A DNA stretch of 64,000 bases from Planktothrix sp. PCC 11201 (lineage in GTDB: Bacteria; Cyanobacteriota; Cyanobacteriia; Cyanobacteriales; Microcoleaceae), in contig NZ_LT797708.1 of the NCBI RefSeq assembly GCF_900009135.1, forward strand, positions 1 through 64,000. The letters run 5' to 3'. The translations under genes were made by a program, and so were the position numbers. The notes under the pieces were generated by a model. The model ran no database searches, was not told the origin of the DNA, and saw nothing but the letters and a program-made list of their open reading frames with translations. Below are positions 36,606 to 47,400 of this stretch, piece after piece (position 1 is the stretch's first letter; each line of letters begins with the position of its first letter).

Positions 36606-38096
36606 ATGTATTTAATCAACCGTCGCCAGTTTCTCTTTCTTAGCACTGGCACAGCGATCGCCGCATTAACCCAGTGCAGCCACAATACCAATTCGGTGTC
36701 GTCCATTCAACCCGCTAATCTCACTGCGCTGACAACCAGCAGTAACGGACTATTAGAGACAGCATTAGAAGCACGTCCTGGTTTAATCAGACTGGGACAG
36801 CAACAGGGAAACCTATTGACTTACAACGGCCAAATTCCTGGCCCACGCCTAGAAGCCAAGCCTGGAGACACCGTAAAAATCCATTTTACCAATAAGCTCT
36901 CCCAGGCCACAAATCTCCACTATCACGGTCTGCATATTCCCCAAACCGGAAATGCGGACAATATCTTTCTCAGCGTCCCTCCAGGCGAAACCCAAACCTA
37001 CGAATTCACCTTACCGAAAAATCATCCATCTGGTACCTTTTACTACCATCCCCATCTGCATGAATTGGTCGCAGAGCAGGTGTTTGGAGGGTTAGGTGGC
37101 ATCTTTATCGTGCGCGGCGAATTAGATGATATTCCAGAAATTAGGGCGGCTAGGGAGGAATTTCTATTTTTGAAAGACTTTGCTCTGGATGCCAATGGAC
37201 AAATTCCCGCCCCCGGTCACATGGAATTGATGCGTGGGCGCGAAGGAGCGATTCTGACTGTCAATGGTCAGGTGAACCCAACATTTACCATACCCTCTGG
37301 TGGACTGTTGCGATTTCGGATTGTGAATGCTTCCACTTCCCGGTTTTATCGTCTCAGTTTGGAAGATCATCCGTTTTACTTAATTGCGACCGATGGGGGC
37401 AGTATCGCCAAACCTGTGGAACTGCGCGAACTGTTGTTATCTCCGGGTGAACGGGCGGAAGTATTGGTTCAGGGCAAGCGTCCACCAGGACGGTATCGTT
37501 TACTCAGCCTGCCCTACGATCGCGGTGGCGGCATGGGAATGATGGGTGGTGGGATGATGGGTGGGATGGGGATGATGGGTAGTTCAGCGCCCATATCCAA
37601 TCAGCCTGATCTGATTGCGACCTTGACCTATAAAGATGCGATCGCCACACCACTCCCCTTACCCGAAAAACTGATTCCGGTTGAAACATTGCCCCAACCT
37701 AGCAAAACTCGCCGCATTGAACTATCAATGTTGATGGGGATGGGAAATGGCATGGTAATGCAAATGGCTTTTCTATTCAATAATAAAACCTTTGACATGA
37801 ATCGAGTTGATGCCACTGTCAAGTTAGGAACAATTGAAGATTGGGAGCTTGTGAATGTCGATCCCGATGGTATGGAACATTCTTTTCACCTACATACTAA
37901 TCCCTTTCAAGTGATTAGCCGCAATGGTAAACCCGATCCTTATCAGGCATGGGAAGATACGCTACGAATTCGTGCCAATGAAACCGTTCAGATTCGGATT
38001 CCCTTCCGCGATTTTACTGGGAAAACTGTATATCACTGCCATGTTCTTGATCACGAAGATCTTGGCATGATGGGAATTGTGGCAGTTGAAGCCTAG
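36606..38096 (+). CDS. Exported multicopper oxidase with methionine-rich loop
   Basis: 496 residues. All copper sites are visible: H105/H107 (LHYHGLH), H148/H150/H152 (YYHPHLHE), H425/H428/H430 (HSFHLHTN) and H477-C478-H479 with H483 and axial Met488 (YHCHVLDHEDLGMM). The N-terminus carries a twin-arginine motif (INRRQFLFLS) and a possible but poor lipobox (LTQC24), so folded export is likely. Residues ~308-325 are a Gly/Met-rich loop with eight methionines, as in the cuprous oxidases CueO and its relatives. The likely role is oxidation of Cu(I) in the periplasm; that is inference from the loop. Confidence 0.92.
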   Translation: MYLINRRQFLFLSTGTAIAALTQCSHNTNSVSSIQPANLTALTTSSNGLLETALEARPGLIRLGQQQGNLLTYNGQIPGPRLEAKPGDTVKIHFTNKLSQATNLHYHGLHIPQTGNADNIFLSVPPGETQTYEFTLPKNHPSGTFYYHPHLHELVAEQVFGGLGGIFIVRGELDDIPEIRAAREEFLFLKDFALDANGQIPAPGHMELMRGREGAILTVNGQVNPTFTIPSGGLLRFRIVNASTSRFYRLSLEDHPFYLIATDGGSIAKPVELRELLLSPGERAEVLVQGKRPPGRYRLLSLPYDRGGGMGMMGGGMMGGMGMMGSSAPISNQPDLIATLTYKDAIATPLPLPEKLIPVETLPQPSKTRRIELSMLMGMGNGMVMQMAFLFNNKTFDMNRVDATVKLGTIEDWELVNVDPDGMEHSFHLHTNPFQVISRNGKPDPYQAWEDTLRIRANETVQIRIPFRDFTGKTVYHCHVLDHEDLGMMGIVAVEA

Positions 38097-38113
38097 TAAT
38101 AAATGTCAGTTCG

Positions 38114-38162
38114 TTGATAGACTCCCTGTGTTATACGAAGATTAACACCGGGAGTCTATCAA
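38114..38162 (+). terminator. Long hairpin after the multicopper oxidase
   Basis: TTGATAGACTCCC (38114-38126) pairs perfectly with GGGAGTCTATCAA (38150-38162), and inside it GTGTTA pairs with TAACAC, giving about 19 pairs with one mismatch around a 9 base loop. No strong T-run follows on the plus strand. It is a terminator or processing hairpin between the oxidase and the DUF29 gene. Confidence 0.6.
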
Positions 38163-38206
38163 TAAATTTTAAGCTATTCTATAATCAGTAACAGGGAAAG
38201 AACAAA

Positions 38207-38677
38207 ATGACAATCTTTCAACCCCGATCAGAAACTCCTCCTCTCTCTAGTTTGTATGAGCAAGATTTTTATTTATGGATAGAAAAAACGATTCAATTAT
38301 TAAATGCAGAAAAACTTTTAGAACTGGATCGAGATAATTTAATTGCAGAATTAGAGAGTATGGGGAGGAGTGAGAAACGAGCGATCGAGAGTAATTTACG
38401 AGTTTTGTTAATGCACTTACTCAAATATCAATATCAACCTGAACGCCGTTCTAATAGTTGGCTATCTACGATTATAGAACATCGGATTAGAATTAGTAAA
38501 GAGTTGAAAGCTAGTCCCAGTTTAAAGGGATATTTTGAACAAATTTTTGATGAAACCTATCAAGATGCTAGAATATTAGCATCCGTTGAAACGGGTTTAT
38601 CATTAGATGTTTTTTCGTTAACTTGTCCCTTGACTTCTGAACAGGTACTTGAGCGTGATTTTTTGCCTGAAAGTTAA
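38207..38677 (+). CDS. DUF29-family protein
   Basis: 156 residues, helical and charged. The family pattern is clear: LYEQDFYLWIEKTIQLLN at the N-terminus, then LIAELESMGRSEKRAIESNL, LLMHLLKYQYQPERRSNSW and the C-terminal DARILASVETGL. DUF29 proteins are very numerous in cyanobacteria and have no established function. It converges on the second ftsH gene, with 12 bases between the stops. Confidence 0.85.
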   Translation: MTIFQPRSETPPLSSLYEQDFYLWIEKTIQLLNAEKLLELDRDNLIAELESMGRSEKRAIESNLRVLLMHLLKYQYQPERRSNSWLSTIIEHRIRISKELKASPSLKGYFEQIFDETYQDARILASVETGLSLDVFSLTCPLTSEQVLERDFLPES

Positions 38678-38689
38678 GCGATCGCTCTC

Positions 38690-40543
38690 TTATCGAGATA
38701 CAGGTTTAACCTGCTCTAACAATTGTTGTAATTCATCCCCTTCAATAACTTCGGTTTCTAACACTTTTTGAGCAATTTTTGTTAACAAGTCTCGGTTATA
38801 ATTCAAAATAGCTAAGGCTTTTTCGTGAGCATTATTAACAATATCCTTGACTTCATCATCAATGGCTTCGGCGGTTTTTTCACTCATGGGACGGCGAAGA
38901 TTAGCGTCTGAATTGCCTAAAAAATTATTCACTTTGGCTTTTTCATAGGCTAAGGGCCCCAAAGCTTTACTCATCCCATAATTGAGTACCATTCTTTCAG
39001 CTAATTCCGTTGCTCGTTGCAGGTCATCTGAAGCGCCATTAGTCACATTTCCAAAAACTAATTCTTCAGCAGACCGTCCGCCTAATAGCATGGCAATTTG
39101 TTCGCGAAATTCGATTTCATCCATTAAAAAACGGTCTTCCGTTGGCATTCTCAGGGTATATCCTAAAGCGGACATTCCCCGCGGCACAATCGAAATTTTA
39201 GTCACCTTTCCACCTCCGGGCATTAACGCTCCGACAATGGCATGACCGACTTCATGATAGGCGACAATTTTTTTCTCTTTTTCATTTAACACGCGACTGC
39301 GTTTTTCTAACCCGGCAACCACCCGTTCAATGGCTTCATAAAAGTCCTCTTGTTTAACTAATTTGCGTTGATTTCTAGCCGCTAATAGGGCAGCTTCATT
39401 AACTAAATTGGCTAATTCTGCCCCACCAAAACCCGGAGTTCTAGTCGCAACGGTGTGTAAATCAACATGATCTTCTAATTTAACTTTTTTAGCATAAATT
39501 TCTAATACCGCTTTACGTCCAGCCAGGTCGGGTCTATCCACTAAGACCTGTCTATCAAAGCGTCCGGGGCGTAATAAGGCCGCGTCTAAAGATTCCGGGC
39601 GGTTGGTGGCGGCTAATACAATTACCGTCGCATCTCCGACCCCAAACCCATCCATTTCAGTTAATAATTGATTCAGGGTTTGTTCTCGTTCATCGTTACT
39701 GCCACTTTGGAAACTTCCACTACTTCTGGACTTCCCAATAGCATCTAATTCATCAATAAAAATAATACAGGGGGCTTTCTTTTTCGCCTGTTCAAATAAA
39801 TCGCGTACCCGGGCGGCTCCGGTTCCGACAAATAATTCTATAAATTCTGAACCAGATATACTAAAAAAGGGAACTCCCGCTTCTCCAGCTACGGCTTTTC
39901 CTAATAGGGTTTTTCCCGTTCCTGGGGGGCCGACTAATAACACGCCTTTGGGAATTTTTGCCCCAATTTCGGTGAACCTTTCGGGACTTTTCAGGAAATC
40001 AACAATTTCGGCTAATTCGGTTTTGGCTTCATCAACTCCCGCCACATCTGCGAAGGTAATATTATCGGTTTGACCTTTAACAAAAACTTTGGCTTTACTT
40101 TTATTAATGGATAATGCCCCTTGGGGATCTCGTTTCATGAAATATTGAAACGCCACGACTAGAATTAAGGGCGGAATTACCCAATTTAAGAGCACATTCA
40201 CCCAACTTTGTTTGGGAGGAGGAGAGGCTCCAAATTCAATGCCTTTAGCTTCTAAGCGTTTGGGAAGTTCTAAATCAAAAATTGGGGTTGTGGATAAAAT
40301 TCTTTCCGGTTGTTCATTTTGTGCTTTAATTTGGTAAAGAATTTCGTTTTCTCCGACTAAAACTTTGGAGACTTTACCATCTTCAATTTGTTGGATAAAA
40401 AAACTATAGGGAACTTTAGGCAAACGAGGGCGAGTCAGTTGAGGAAACAACCAATTTCCGATTAATATGACTCCGGCTGAGATTAATATAATTTGGGTAA
40501 TTTTTTGAGAACTAGGTAATTTAGGTCTTTTTTTAATACTCAT
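38690..40543 (-). CDS. ftsH: FtsH4-type membrane AAA protease, second of a tandem pair
   Basis: 617 residues. There are two membrane helices (~15-30 and ~112-130) around a lumen/periplasm domain, then an AAA+ domain with Walker [13 protein letters not shown] and Walker [16 protein letters not shown], and the zinc site HEVGH in [12 protein letters not shown]. It is about 70% similar by eye to its neighbour upstream. [18 protein letters not shown] is the form I associate with Synechocystis FtsH4, not FtsH1-3. Compared with its neighbour it has LLGK for LLAK after the P-loop and VGTGAARVR for VGAGAARVR, so it has begun to diverge. FtsH degrades damaged membrane proteins. It follows the first copy by 94 bases. 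Confidence 0.95.
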   Translation of the reverse strand: MSIKKRPKLPSSQKITQIILISAGVILIGNWLFPQLTRPRLPKVPYSFFIQQIEDGKVSKVLVGENEILYQIKAQNEQPERILSTTPIFDLELPKRLEAKGIEFGASPPPKQSWVNVLLNWVIPPLILVVAFQYFMKRDPQGALSINKSKAKVFVKGQTDNITFADVAGVDEAKTELAEIVDFLKSPERFTEIGAKIPKGVLLVGPPGTGKTLLGKAVAGEAGVPFFSISGSEFIELFVGTGAARVRDLFEQAKKKAPCIIFIDELDAIGKSRSSGSFQSGSNDEREQTLNQLLTEMDGFGVGDATVIVLAATNRPESLDAALLRPGRFDRQVLVDRPDLAGRKAVLEIYAKKVKLEDHVDLHTVATRTPGFGGAELANLVNEAALLAARNQRKLVKQEDFYEAIERVVAGLEKRSRVLNEKEKKIVAYHEVGHAIVGALMPGGGKVTKISIVPRGMSALGYTLRMPTEDRFLMDEIEFREQIAMLLGGRSAEELVFGNVTNGASDDLQRATELAERMVLNYGMSKALGPLAYEKAKVNNFLGNSDANLRRPMSEKTAEAIDDEVKDIVNNAHEKALAILNYNRDLLTKIAQKVLETEVIEGDELQQLLEQVKPVSR

Positions 40544-40637
40544 AAAATTTGGCTGGTGGTTTGCTCTCGTTAACCTCGGCTCTGCCTCTGATGGTCATTC
40601 CCTGGTAGAACCAGGGAACCAGAGGGGGATAGATTAA

Positions 40638-42536
40638 TTATGTGATCGCCGTGGCAACTTTAGCCTGATATTTAACTTGATTTAACAACTGTTGCAGATT
40701 TTCTCCTTCAATCACTTCTGTTTCTAATATTTGTTGGGCAATTTGCTCCATTAAATCCTTATTTTGGTTGAGAATATCTAGGGCAATTTCATGGGCATTT
40801 TCCACCAATTGTTTCACCTCATCATCAATGGCTTTTGCGGTTTCATCACTGACATAACGGCGAGGATTCATCATCATATTATCGCCAAGAAAGGTATTTT
40901 GTTGACCCTTTTCATAGGCCAAGGGCCCCAATACTTTACTCATCCCATAACTGGTGACCATGCGTTCAGCTAAATCCGTTGCCCGTTGTAGGTCATTTGT
41001 TGCCCCGGTGGTAATACTTCCAAACACCACTTCTTCCGCCGAACGTCCCCCTAATAAGGTGGCAATTTCGCCTTTAATTTCTTCTTCACTGAGTAGGAAA
41101 CGGTCTTCGGTGGGCAGTTGTAAAGTATATCCTAATGCTGCCATTCCTCGTGGCACAATCGAGATTTTGGCAACTTTATTTTGACCGGAAACTACTGACC
41201 CAACAATGGCATGACCGACTTCATGATAGGCGACAATTTTTTTCTCTTTTTCGTTGAGAACTCGGGATTTTTTTTCTAACCCGGCAATGACCCGTTCAAT
41301 GGCTTCGGCAAAGTCGGCTTGACTGACGGTTTCCCGTTTATTTCTCGCCGCTAATAAAGCCGCTTCATTAACTAAATTGGCTAAATCTGCGCCCGCAAAA
41401 CCAGGGGTACGAGTGGCGATCGCTTTTAACTCCACATCGGGCCCAATTTTAACTTTTTTAGCATAGATTTCTAGGATCATTAAACGACCGGATAAATCGG
41501 GACGATCCACTAAAACTTGGCGATCAAATCGACCGGGACGCAGTAACGCCGGGTCTAAGGTTTCCGGTCGGTTAGTAGCAGCTAAAACGATCACCGTGGC
41601 TTGTCCGGCGGCAAACCCATCCATCTCGGTTAATAACTGGTTTAGGGTTTGTTCTCGTTCATCATTTCCCCCGTACATTCCGCCACTGGAACGGGATTTT
41701 CCAATGGCATCTAATTCGTCAATAAAGATAATACAAGGGGCTTTCTTTTTGGCTTGTTCAAATAAATCTCGCACCCGCGCCGCCCCGGCACCGACGAACA
41801 ATTCTACGAATTCCGAACCAGAAATGCTAAAGAATGGAACCCCTGCTTCTCCGGCTACGGCTTTAGCTAATAGGGTTTTTCCTGTTCCTGGAGGGCCGAC
41901 TAATAACACCCCTTTAGGAATTCGAGCTCCGATTTGTAAAAATCGTTGGGGAGTCTTTAAGAATTCCACCACTTCTTCTAATTCGGTTTTGGCTTCTTCT
42001 ACCCCGGCTACATCTGCAAAGGTGACTTTAGTTGCTTCATTCTCGACATAAACCTTGGCTTTACTCTTACTAATAGAAAGTGCCCCCTGTGGCCCTCCTA
42101 ATCCTCCGCCTCGACTTTGCATAAATTGTCCGACGGCGACCCAAATTCCCACAAAAATTAAGGGGGGAATCACCCAACCGAGTAAACTGGAAAACCAAGT
42201 ATTTTTAGGCGGTGCGGCGGCGGCAAATTCCACCCCTTTGGCTTCTAAACGTTTGGGTAAATCCATATCAAAAATTGGAGTAGTTGATAGGATTTGTCCG
42301 GCTTCTTCCTGTTCTCCTTTGACTAAATAGCGGATTTGATCTTGGCTAAGATAAACTTGGGACACTTGTCCGTCTTCGACTTGTTTAATGAATAAACTAT
42401 AGGGAACCTGGGGAATTTGTGGCCCGAATAATCCAGGTAAGGTGAGGTTAGCAATTAAAAAGATAATTCCTAACCAAAATAAAATACTTCCGATGGGAAG
42501 ATTACGGGGAAATTTAGGTTTGTCTTTTACACTCAT
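40638..42536 (-). CDS. ftsH: FtsH4-type membrane AAA protease, first of a tandem pair
   Basis: 632 residues with the standard plan: membrane helices at ~16-36 and ~112-131, Walker [15 protein letters not shown], Walker [15 protein letters not shown], second region of homology [20 protein letters not shown] and zinc site HEVGH. The residues [17 protein letters not shown] match the FtsH4 type. The C-terminal domain ends [17 protein letters not shown], then a short tail. Role: ATP-driven degradation of damaged or unassembled thylakoid or cytoplasmic-membrane proteins. A homologous copy lies directly downstream, most likely from tandem duplication. Confidence 0.96.
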   Translation of the reverse strand: MSVKDKPKFPRNLPIGSILFWLGIIFLIANLTLPGLFGPQIPQVPYSLFIKQVEDGQVSQVYLSQDQIRYLVKGEQEEAGQILSTTPIFDMDLPKRLEAKGVEFAAAAPPKNTWFSSLLGWVIPPLIFVGIWVAVGQFMQSRGGGLGGPQGALSISKSKAKVYVENEATKVTFADVAGVEEAKTELEEVVEFLKTPQRFLQIGARIPKGVLLVGPPGTGKTLLAKAVAGEAGVPFFSISGSEFVELFVGAGAARVRDLFEQAKKKAPCIIFIDELDAIGKSRSSGGMYGGNDEREQTLNQLLTEMDGFAAGQATVIVLAATNRPETLDPALLRPGRFDRQVLVDRPDLSGRLMILEIYAKKVKIGPDVELKAIATRTPGFAGADLANLVNEAALLAARNKRETVSQADFAEAIERVIAGLEKKSRVLNEKEKKIVAYHEVGHAIVGSVVSGQNKVAKISIVPRGMAALGYTLQLPTEDRFLLSEEEIKGEIATLLGGRSAEEVVFGSITTGATNDLQRATDLAERMVTSYGMSKVLGPLAYEKGQQNTFLGDNMMMNPRRYVSDETAKAIDDEVKQLVENAHEIALDILNQNKDLMEQIAQQILETEVIEGENLQQLLNQVKYQAKVATAIT

Positions 42537-42733
42537 TGTATTTGGTTAAAGGTTGACTGCTAAGGGGTAATTACGAATTACGAATTGGTAATAAGTAATG
42601 GGTAATGAACTTTTAGTGATTTTATCAAAGTCTGAAATTGTTAGAATTTATTTGGGATTCCTATATTATATAACAATTTCAAATTGGTTGTATAACACAA
42701 AACCCTTGACTTTTGGCTACAAACCTTCTCTGA

Positions 42734-43969
42734 TTAGGGTTTCTGAATGATTATTTCGATGACTCGCCGCTTGGCAATGGGATCAATTCCTAATAAACGA
42801 ATATAATCCTGGGGATGTTCGGTTAAACAGGCTTCAATTCCTTGAATAATAGTGGCTTTTGATTCATTACTGTTTAACCCACAACTATTCCATGACCCGG
42901 TTTTGAATCGACGTTGATCAGCAGATTCTAGGCTAACCCGATAGCCACTAGATAAAATATAATCGATTTTTTCTAGCACTTCAAGGGGTAATTTACTACT
43001 CTGGGTATTCGGTTCAACTGGACTCCGAAAACTCACGGGATTTTCAGAATTTACCGGGATTGTGGAGGCTCCAAATTGACTATTAAATGTCCGAAATTGA
43101 TTATATTCTTCTACTAATCGCATATCTTGAATGCGTTTTTGTTCCCCGACCATCAATTTACCCATTTCAATTAAATGGGATAATTTAAAATTGGGGTTCT
43201 GGAATTCGGGGGGTTTTTCCGTACTATTAACAATCCGTTTAGAAATGCTTTCTACTCCCAATTTATGAATAAAGTCACGAATTTGTTCATCATAAATCCG
43301 CGATCGCACGGCACTAAAAAAGTCCAGGGATTGTTCAGGAAAAGTATCTACTAATTCGGTAATATCCTGTTGGGATAGTTCCCCCGTGGGAAAAATTCCC
43401 CGTAACACACCAATGCGTTCTTCTCTCGTCGGTTCCCAATAAAATTTTTCCATCCTTCCATCCCGAATTAAAGGCGCATATAAGGTGGAAAAATCATTTC
43501 CTGTAACGATAATTGGAATCCGATTTAAGGGCGTTGCATCATAACTTCCGGGTAATTGTACATTAGTGGGATTATCCGCTATATTCATTAATGTAGCGTT
43601 GACTAATTGAGTATTAACGGTATATTGAGTTCCCGAATCAAACCGTCCCGCACCCGCATCCAAATCATTAATAAATAAGGCGCACATTTGCCCCCGAACC
43701 TTCACTTGTTCCGAGGCTTCCCGATACCTTAATCGAATTAACCGGGCTGGATCTCCCGCATCGGGACTTTCTAATTCTCCACCGGAGATCATCACGGGTT
43801 CAAACCCCATTTTCTCAAAAACTAATTCACACTGAAAGGTTTTTCCTTCTCCCTTGCGTCCGTGAATTCCTAAGATCAAAGGAACTCGCACCCCAGGCAA
43901 TTGTAAGAAATTTTTGGTGATATGAACAGCTAGTTTATCGAGAAAACGAGGCGAGACATAATAAGACAT
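42734..43969 (-). CDS. rca: Rubisco activase with C-terminal RbcS-like (SSUL) domain
   Basis: 411 residues. Residues ~1-290 are the Rca AAA+ module with P-loop GIHGRKGEGKTFQ, Walker B CALFINDLDAGAGR and IPIIVTGNDFSTLYAPLIRD. After a variable linker, residues ~325-411 form a small-subunit-like domain: LPLEVLEKIDYILSSGYRV, RFKTGSWNSCG, then the last helix. Such SSUL domains are known from filamentous cyanobacterial activases and from CcmM, where they bind Rubisco and bring the protein into the carboxysome. Rca strips inhibitory sugar phosphates from Rubisco using ATP. Standalone here; rbcLS is not in the window. Confidence 0.93.
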   Translation of the reverse strand: MSYYVSPRFLDKLAVHITKNFLQLPGVRVPLILGIHGRKGEGKTFQCELVFEKMGFEPVMISGGELESPDAGDPARLIRLRYREASEQVKVRGQMCALFINDLDAGAGRFDSGTQYTVNTQLVNATLMNIADNPTNVQLPGSYDATPLNRIPIIVTGNDFSTLYAPLIRDGRMEKFYWEPTREERIGVLRGIFPTGELSQQDITELVDTFPEQSLDFFSAVRSRIYDEQIRDFIHKLGVESISKRIVNSTEKPPEFQNPNFKLSHLIEMGKLMVGEQKRIQDMRLVEEYNQFRTFNSQFGASTIPVNSENPVSFRSPVEPNTQSSKLPLEVLEKIDYILSSGYRVSLESADQRRFKTGSWNSCGLNSNESKATIIQGIEACLTEHPQDYIRLLGIDPIAKRRVIEIIIQKP

Positions 43970-43974
43970 ATTGA

Positions 43975-44033
43975 ATCAGTCATCAGTCATCAGTTATCAG
44001 TTATCAGTGTAAGAGTTATCAGTTGTCAGTGCA
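43975..44033. repeat. TCAGTTA heptamer tandem repeat
   Basis: Variants of the heptamer ATCAGTC and ATCAGTT are repeated about seven times upstream of rca. It is another short tandem repeat of the type at 24405-24452. Confidence 0.7.
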
Positions 44034-44099
44034 AGAGTTAATTTATTACTGGAAAAATAAATCACTATTACCCATTACTTATTACCTATTACCCATTCC

Positions 44100-44213
44100 C
44101 TATTGCCGATCTAACCAATCTAATAGGCGTTTTGAGACTTTTAATTGATTGTTGAGAATTTCATCCGATGCCACAACCACACCTAAAATGATAACTAAAG
44201 AAATAATATCCAT
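44100..44213 (-). CDS. Putative 37 aa single-pass membrane microprotein
   Basis: The frame from ATG 44213 to TAG 44100-44102 encodes a hydrophobic helix (IISLVIILGVVVA) followed by an amphipathic basic tail (LKVSKRLLDWLDRQ). GAGGG lies seven or so bases before the ATG. It stands between rca and pdxJ, facing away from pdxJ, and beside the operator-like palindromes at 44239-44283. I do not know the family; small membrane proteins of this kind are often missed by annotation. Coding is likely but not certain. Confidence 0.45.
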   Translation of the reverse strand: MDIISLVIILGVVVASDEILNNQLKVSKRLLDWLDRQ

Positions 44214-44238
44214 AAGTGCGCCCTCATGCGGATTTATT

Positions 44239-44283
44239 AGACGGTATAGTCTTGTTCTTAAACTATCATAGACTGTACGGTCT
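44239..44283. promoter_or_regulatory. Two tandem AGAC-N6-GTCT palindromes (operator-like)
   Basis: AGACGGTATAGTCT (44239-44252) and AGACTGTACGGTCT (44270-44283) are two 14 bp palindromes with the same outer arms, their centres 31 bp apart, about three helical turns. The second extends to TAGACTGTACGGTCTA. Spacing on one helix face and location in the divergent gap between the microprotein and pdxJ suggest a dimeric regulator site of the TetR kind; the regulator is unknown. Confidence 0.45.
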
Positions 44284-44411
44284 AGTTTTGTAAATCATTG
44301 AGCTACAAAATAGTTTCAATTATACTACATTTTGCTCAAGGGACTCGACTTGACCGCCGTGGAATTATTTGTCAAGGTGAAGGACGATATGGATACAAGG
44401 AGGGAGAAAAA

Positions 44412-47400
44412 TTGCCGACACTGGGAGTCAATATTGACCATATAGGTGCGATTCGTTTAACCTAAAATAAGCTGGAAAGCTTGTGGGACGGTTAACCCAG
44501 TTAATGAAACTGGTGATAACTGATTACATTTATGGGTGAGTAAAGAAATATCACAAAACCTCTAAAGTAACGAAATGTTACGAAATTCAGAGATAAGTAA
44601 TAAAAATTTACAAGTCCCATCTCTCAAGTGCTGAGGTGAAAGCATAACCCCTAGTTTGACTGGATAGCAACCAACAGGCTAAAGCGGGGTTAAAAGGTAG
44701 AACTACTGGTAGCCAAAACTGGTAACTATCGAGCAAGAAGTCCATGCGTAGCAAAAACAAAGATGTGTCTGAACCATCGTAATCAATGATGGTGCAATGG
44801 CTAAATCAAGATTAAACCCGATGAAAAATACGGTAAAAGACTGATTAGCACCAAGCCAAAAGGCAAGGATAGGGCATAAGCGATTCTATATCCGACTTAT
44901 AAGCACTGCCCAATAAACCCGGTGGAGAGCATCACGCTAAAGACTTCAAACAAATGTGTAATCGGAACGAAGTAATCCCCATATATCTCTGGATAGGTCG
45001 AAATCCAGTAAGTAGCTAACGAATGATATATGGGGAAGGGATGGTATCAAAAGCGAATGCCTTGCTGTAATAACAAGGATATGCTGACAGATACTCGGTA
45101 ATTCCAAAGAAATAGAACAAGTAGCAATGAATATATCTAAAACGCTGAACAATCAGACGGTGGAGTGGAAAGACCTTAACTGGCGCAAGTTAGAAAAGGT
45201 AACTTTTAAGTTGCAAAAGCGAATATTTCAAGCGAGTGAACGAGGCGATGTTAAAGCAGTTCGTAAACTTCAAAAGACCCTGATTAATTCCTGGAGTGCT
45301 AAATGTATCGCGGTTCGCAGGGTAACACAAAATAACCAAGGAAAAAATACAGCCGGAGTGGATGGAATTAAATCTCTGACCCCAAAGCAACGTATGAACT
45401 TGGTAGGACGATTAAAGTTAACCAATAAGGTAAAACCAACTCGTAGAGTTAATATTCCCAAACCTGGTTCAATCGAAACCCGTCCATTAGGGATACCCAC
45501 AATTAACGACCGCGCATTGCAAGCGTTAGTAAAAATAGCGTTAGAACCAGAATGGGAGGCCAAATTTGAGCCAAACAGTTATGGTTTCAGACCAGGACGC
45601 TCATGCCATGATGCGATTGATGCAATATACATAAGTATCAACAAAAAGCAAAAATATGTGCTGGATGCTGATATTGCCAAATGCTTCGACCGCATAGACC
45701 ACAAAGCGTTAATCTCCAAGATACACACATACCCTACATTAAGCCGCCTAATAAAGACATGGCTCAAAGCAGGGTACATGGACGGAAAAGAACTTTTTCC
45801 TACCAATGATGGTACACCACAAGGAGGAGTAATTTCACCCCTACTTGCGAATATTGCCCTACATGGTATGGAAGAAAGAGTTAAGCAATACGCTGAAACT
45901 CTAAAAGGAAGCAAACGGCCTAACCGTGAATCCCTGAGTTTAATCCGTTACGCTGATGACTTTGTGATAATCCATGAGGATTTAAACGTAGTCAAAAAGT
46001 GTCAAGAGATAATTGCTGATTGGTTAACTGACATGGGATTGGAATTAAAATCAAGTAAAACAAAATTAACCCACACTCTCAATAAAATTGAAGAAAATGT
46101 TGGGTTTGAGTTCTTAGGGTTCCACATTCAACAACACAAATCGGGTATCTACCGTTGTGCAAAAACCACAAATGGAACACCGCTAGGTTTTAATACATTA
46201 ATCACACCCTCAAAATCCAAAATCAAAACTCATCTTGTCAAAATAGCTGAAGTAATAGATTCCCATAAGACTGCCCCACAAGCTGCCTTAATTAGTAAGC
46301 TGAATCCAATTATTAGAGGCTGGTCAAACTATTACTCAACAGTGGTTAGTAAAAAAACTTTTTCAAAAGCAGATAAACTAACCTATAACAAGTTGAGAAC
46401 ATGGGCAAGAACGAGGGGAAAAGGGAACATCAATAAAGACAAATACTGGAGAACAGTAGGCAACAGAAATTGGTGTTTCAGTACAGAAGATGGATTAGAA
46501 TTATTCACCCATAACAGTACGCCAATCGTAAGGCATACAAAGATTAAGGGTAAAGCTAGTCCGTACGATGGTAACTGGATTTACTGGAGTAAACGACGAG
46601 GCGAATATCCTGAGACTCCTAAAAGAGTGGCAACACTTATTAAGAAACAAAAGGGTATTTGTCCTCACTGTGGTCTGTATTTTACAAGTACAGACATTGT
46701 GGAAGTTGACCATATTAAACCAACATCGTTAGGTGGAAAAGACATCTACGAAAACCTTCAACTTCTACACAAACATTGTCACGACACAAAGACGGCTAAT
46801 GATGGTTCTTCAACTAAAAGTAACCAATTACCAATAGTTGAGAATTATGAAAATAACCCGTTTTGAATCGTATCCGTAACAAGGATGGAGTTATCAAGGA
46901 GCCGTGTGAGGCGAAAGTTTCATGCACGGTTCTGAAGGAGAGGTAGGAGTGGTAACGCTCCTATCGACTCTAACCCACGATTCGCCAAGCCCGTCGTACC
47001 GTTGAACCCGATCCCGTAGCGGGGGCTGTGCTTGCGGAATTAGCGGGGGCTGATGGGATTACGGTGCATTTGCGCGAAGATCGACGCCATATTCAAGATC
47101 GGGATGTGCGACTATTGCGCCAAACGGTGAGAACCCATCTGAATTTAGAAATGGCGGCGACCGATGAAATGGTAGCGATCGCCTTAGAAATCAAACCCGA
47201 CTATATAACCCTGGTTCCCGAACGTCGGGAAGAAATTACCACCGAAGGGGGGTTAGAGATCGCTGGACAAATTCCTCGGATGACCGATGTAGTAACCACC
47301 CTACAGGAAGCCGGAATTCCGGTGAGTTTATTTATCAATGCTAACCCCGAACAAATTGCAGCCTCGGCTCAAGTGGGGGCTAAATTCATCGAACTGCATA

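Larger units (their letters stand above)
44446..46974 (+). mobile_element. Complete group II intron (retroelement) inside pdxJ
   Basis: It begins with the 5' splice consensus GTGCG at 44446 and ends TAAC at 46974, fitting the AY rule. Domain V and a branch-point domain VI precede the 3' end. A loop in domain I (CTATAT, 44886-44891) is exactly complementary to the last six exon bases (ATATAG, 44440-44445) and sits at the tip of an ATAAG/CTTAT stem, so it is the likely EBS1. One long ORF encodes RT, maturase and HNH. It should home by retrotransposition. The boundary is set by restored PdxJ reading frame plus splice consensus. I infer it is of the CL type common in cyanobacteria. Confidence 0.92.

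Noticed and set aside
44990-45012. GGTCGA as EBS2 pairing with exon TTGACC
   Set aside because: It pairs with one wobble but lies downstream of EBS1 in a stretch that reads as a conserved intron segment, whereas EBS2 normally precedes EBS1.
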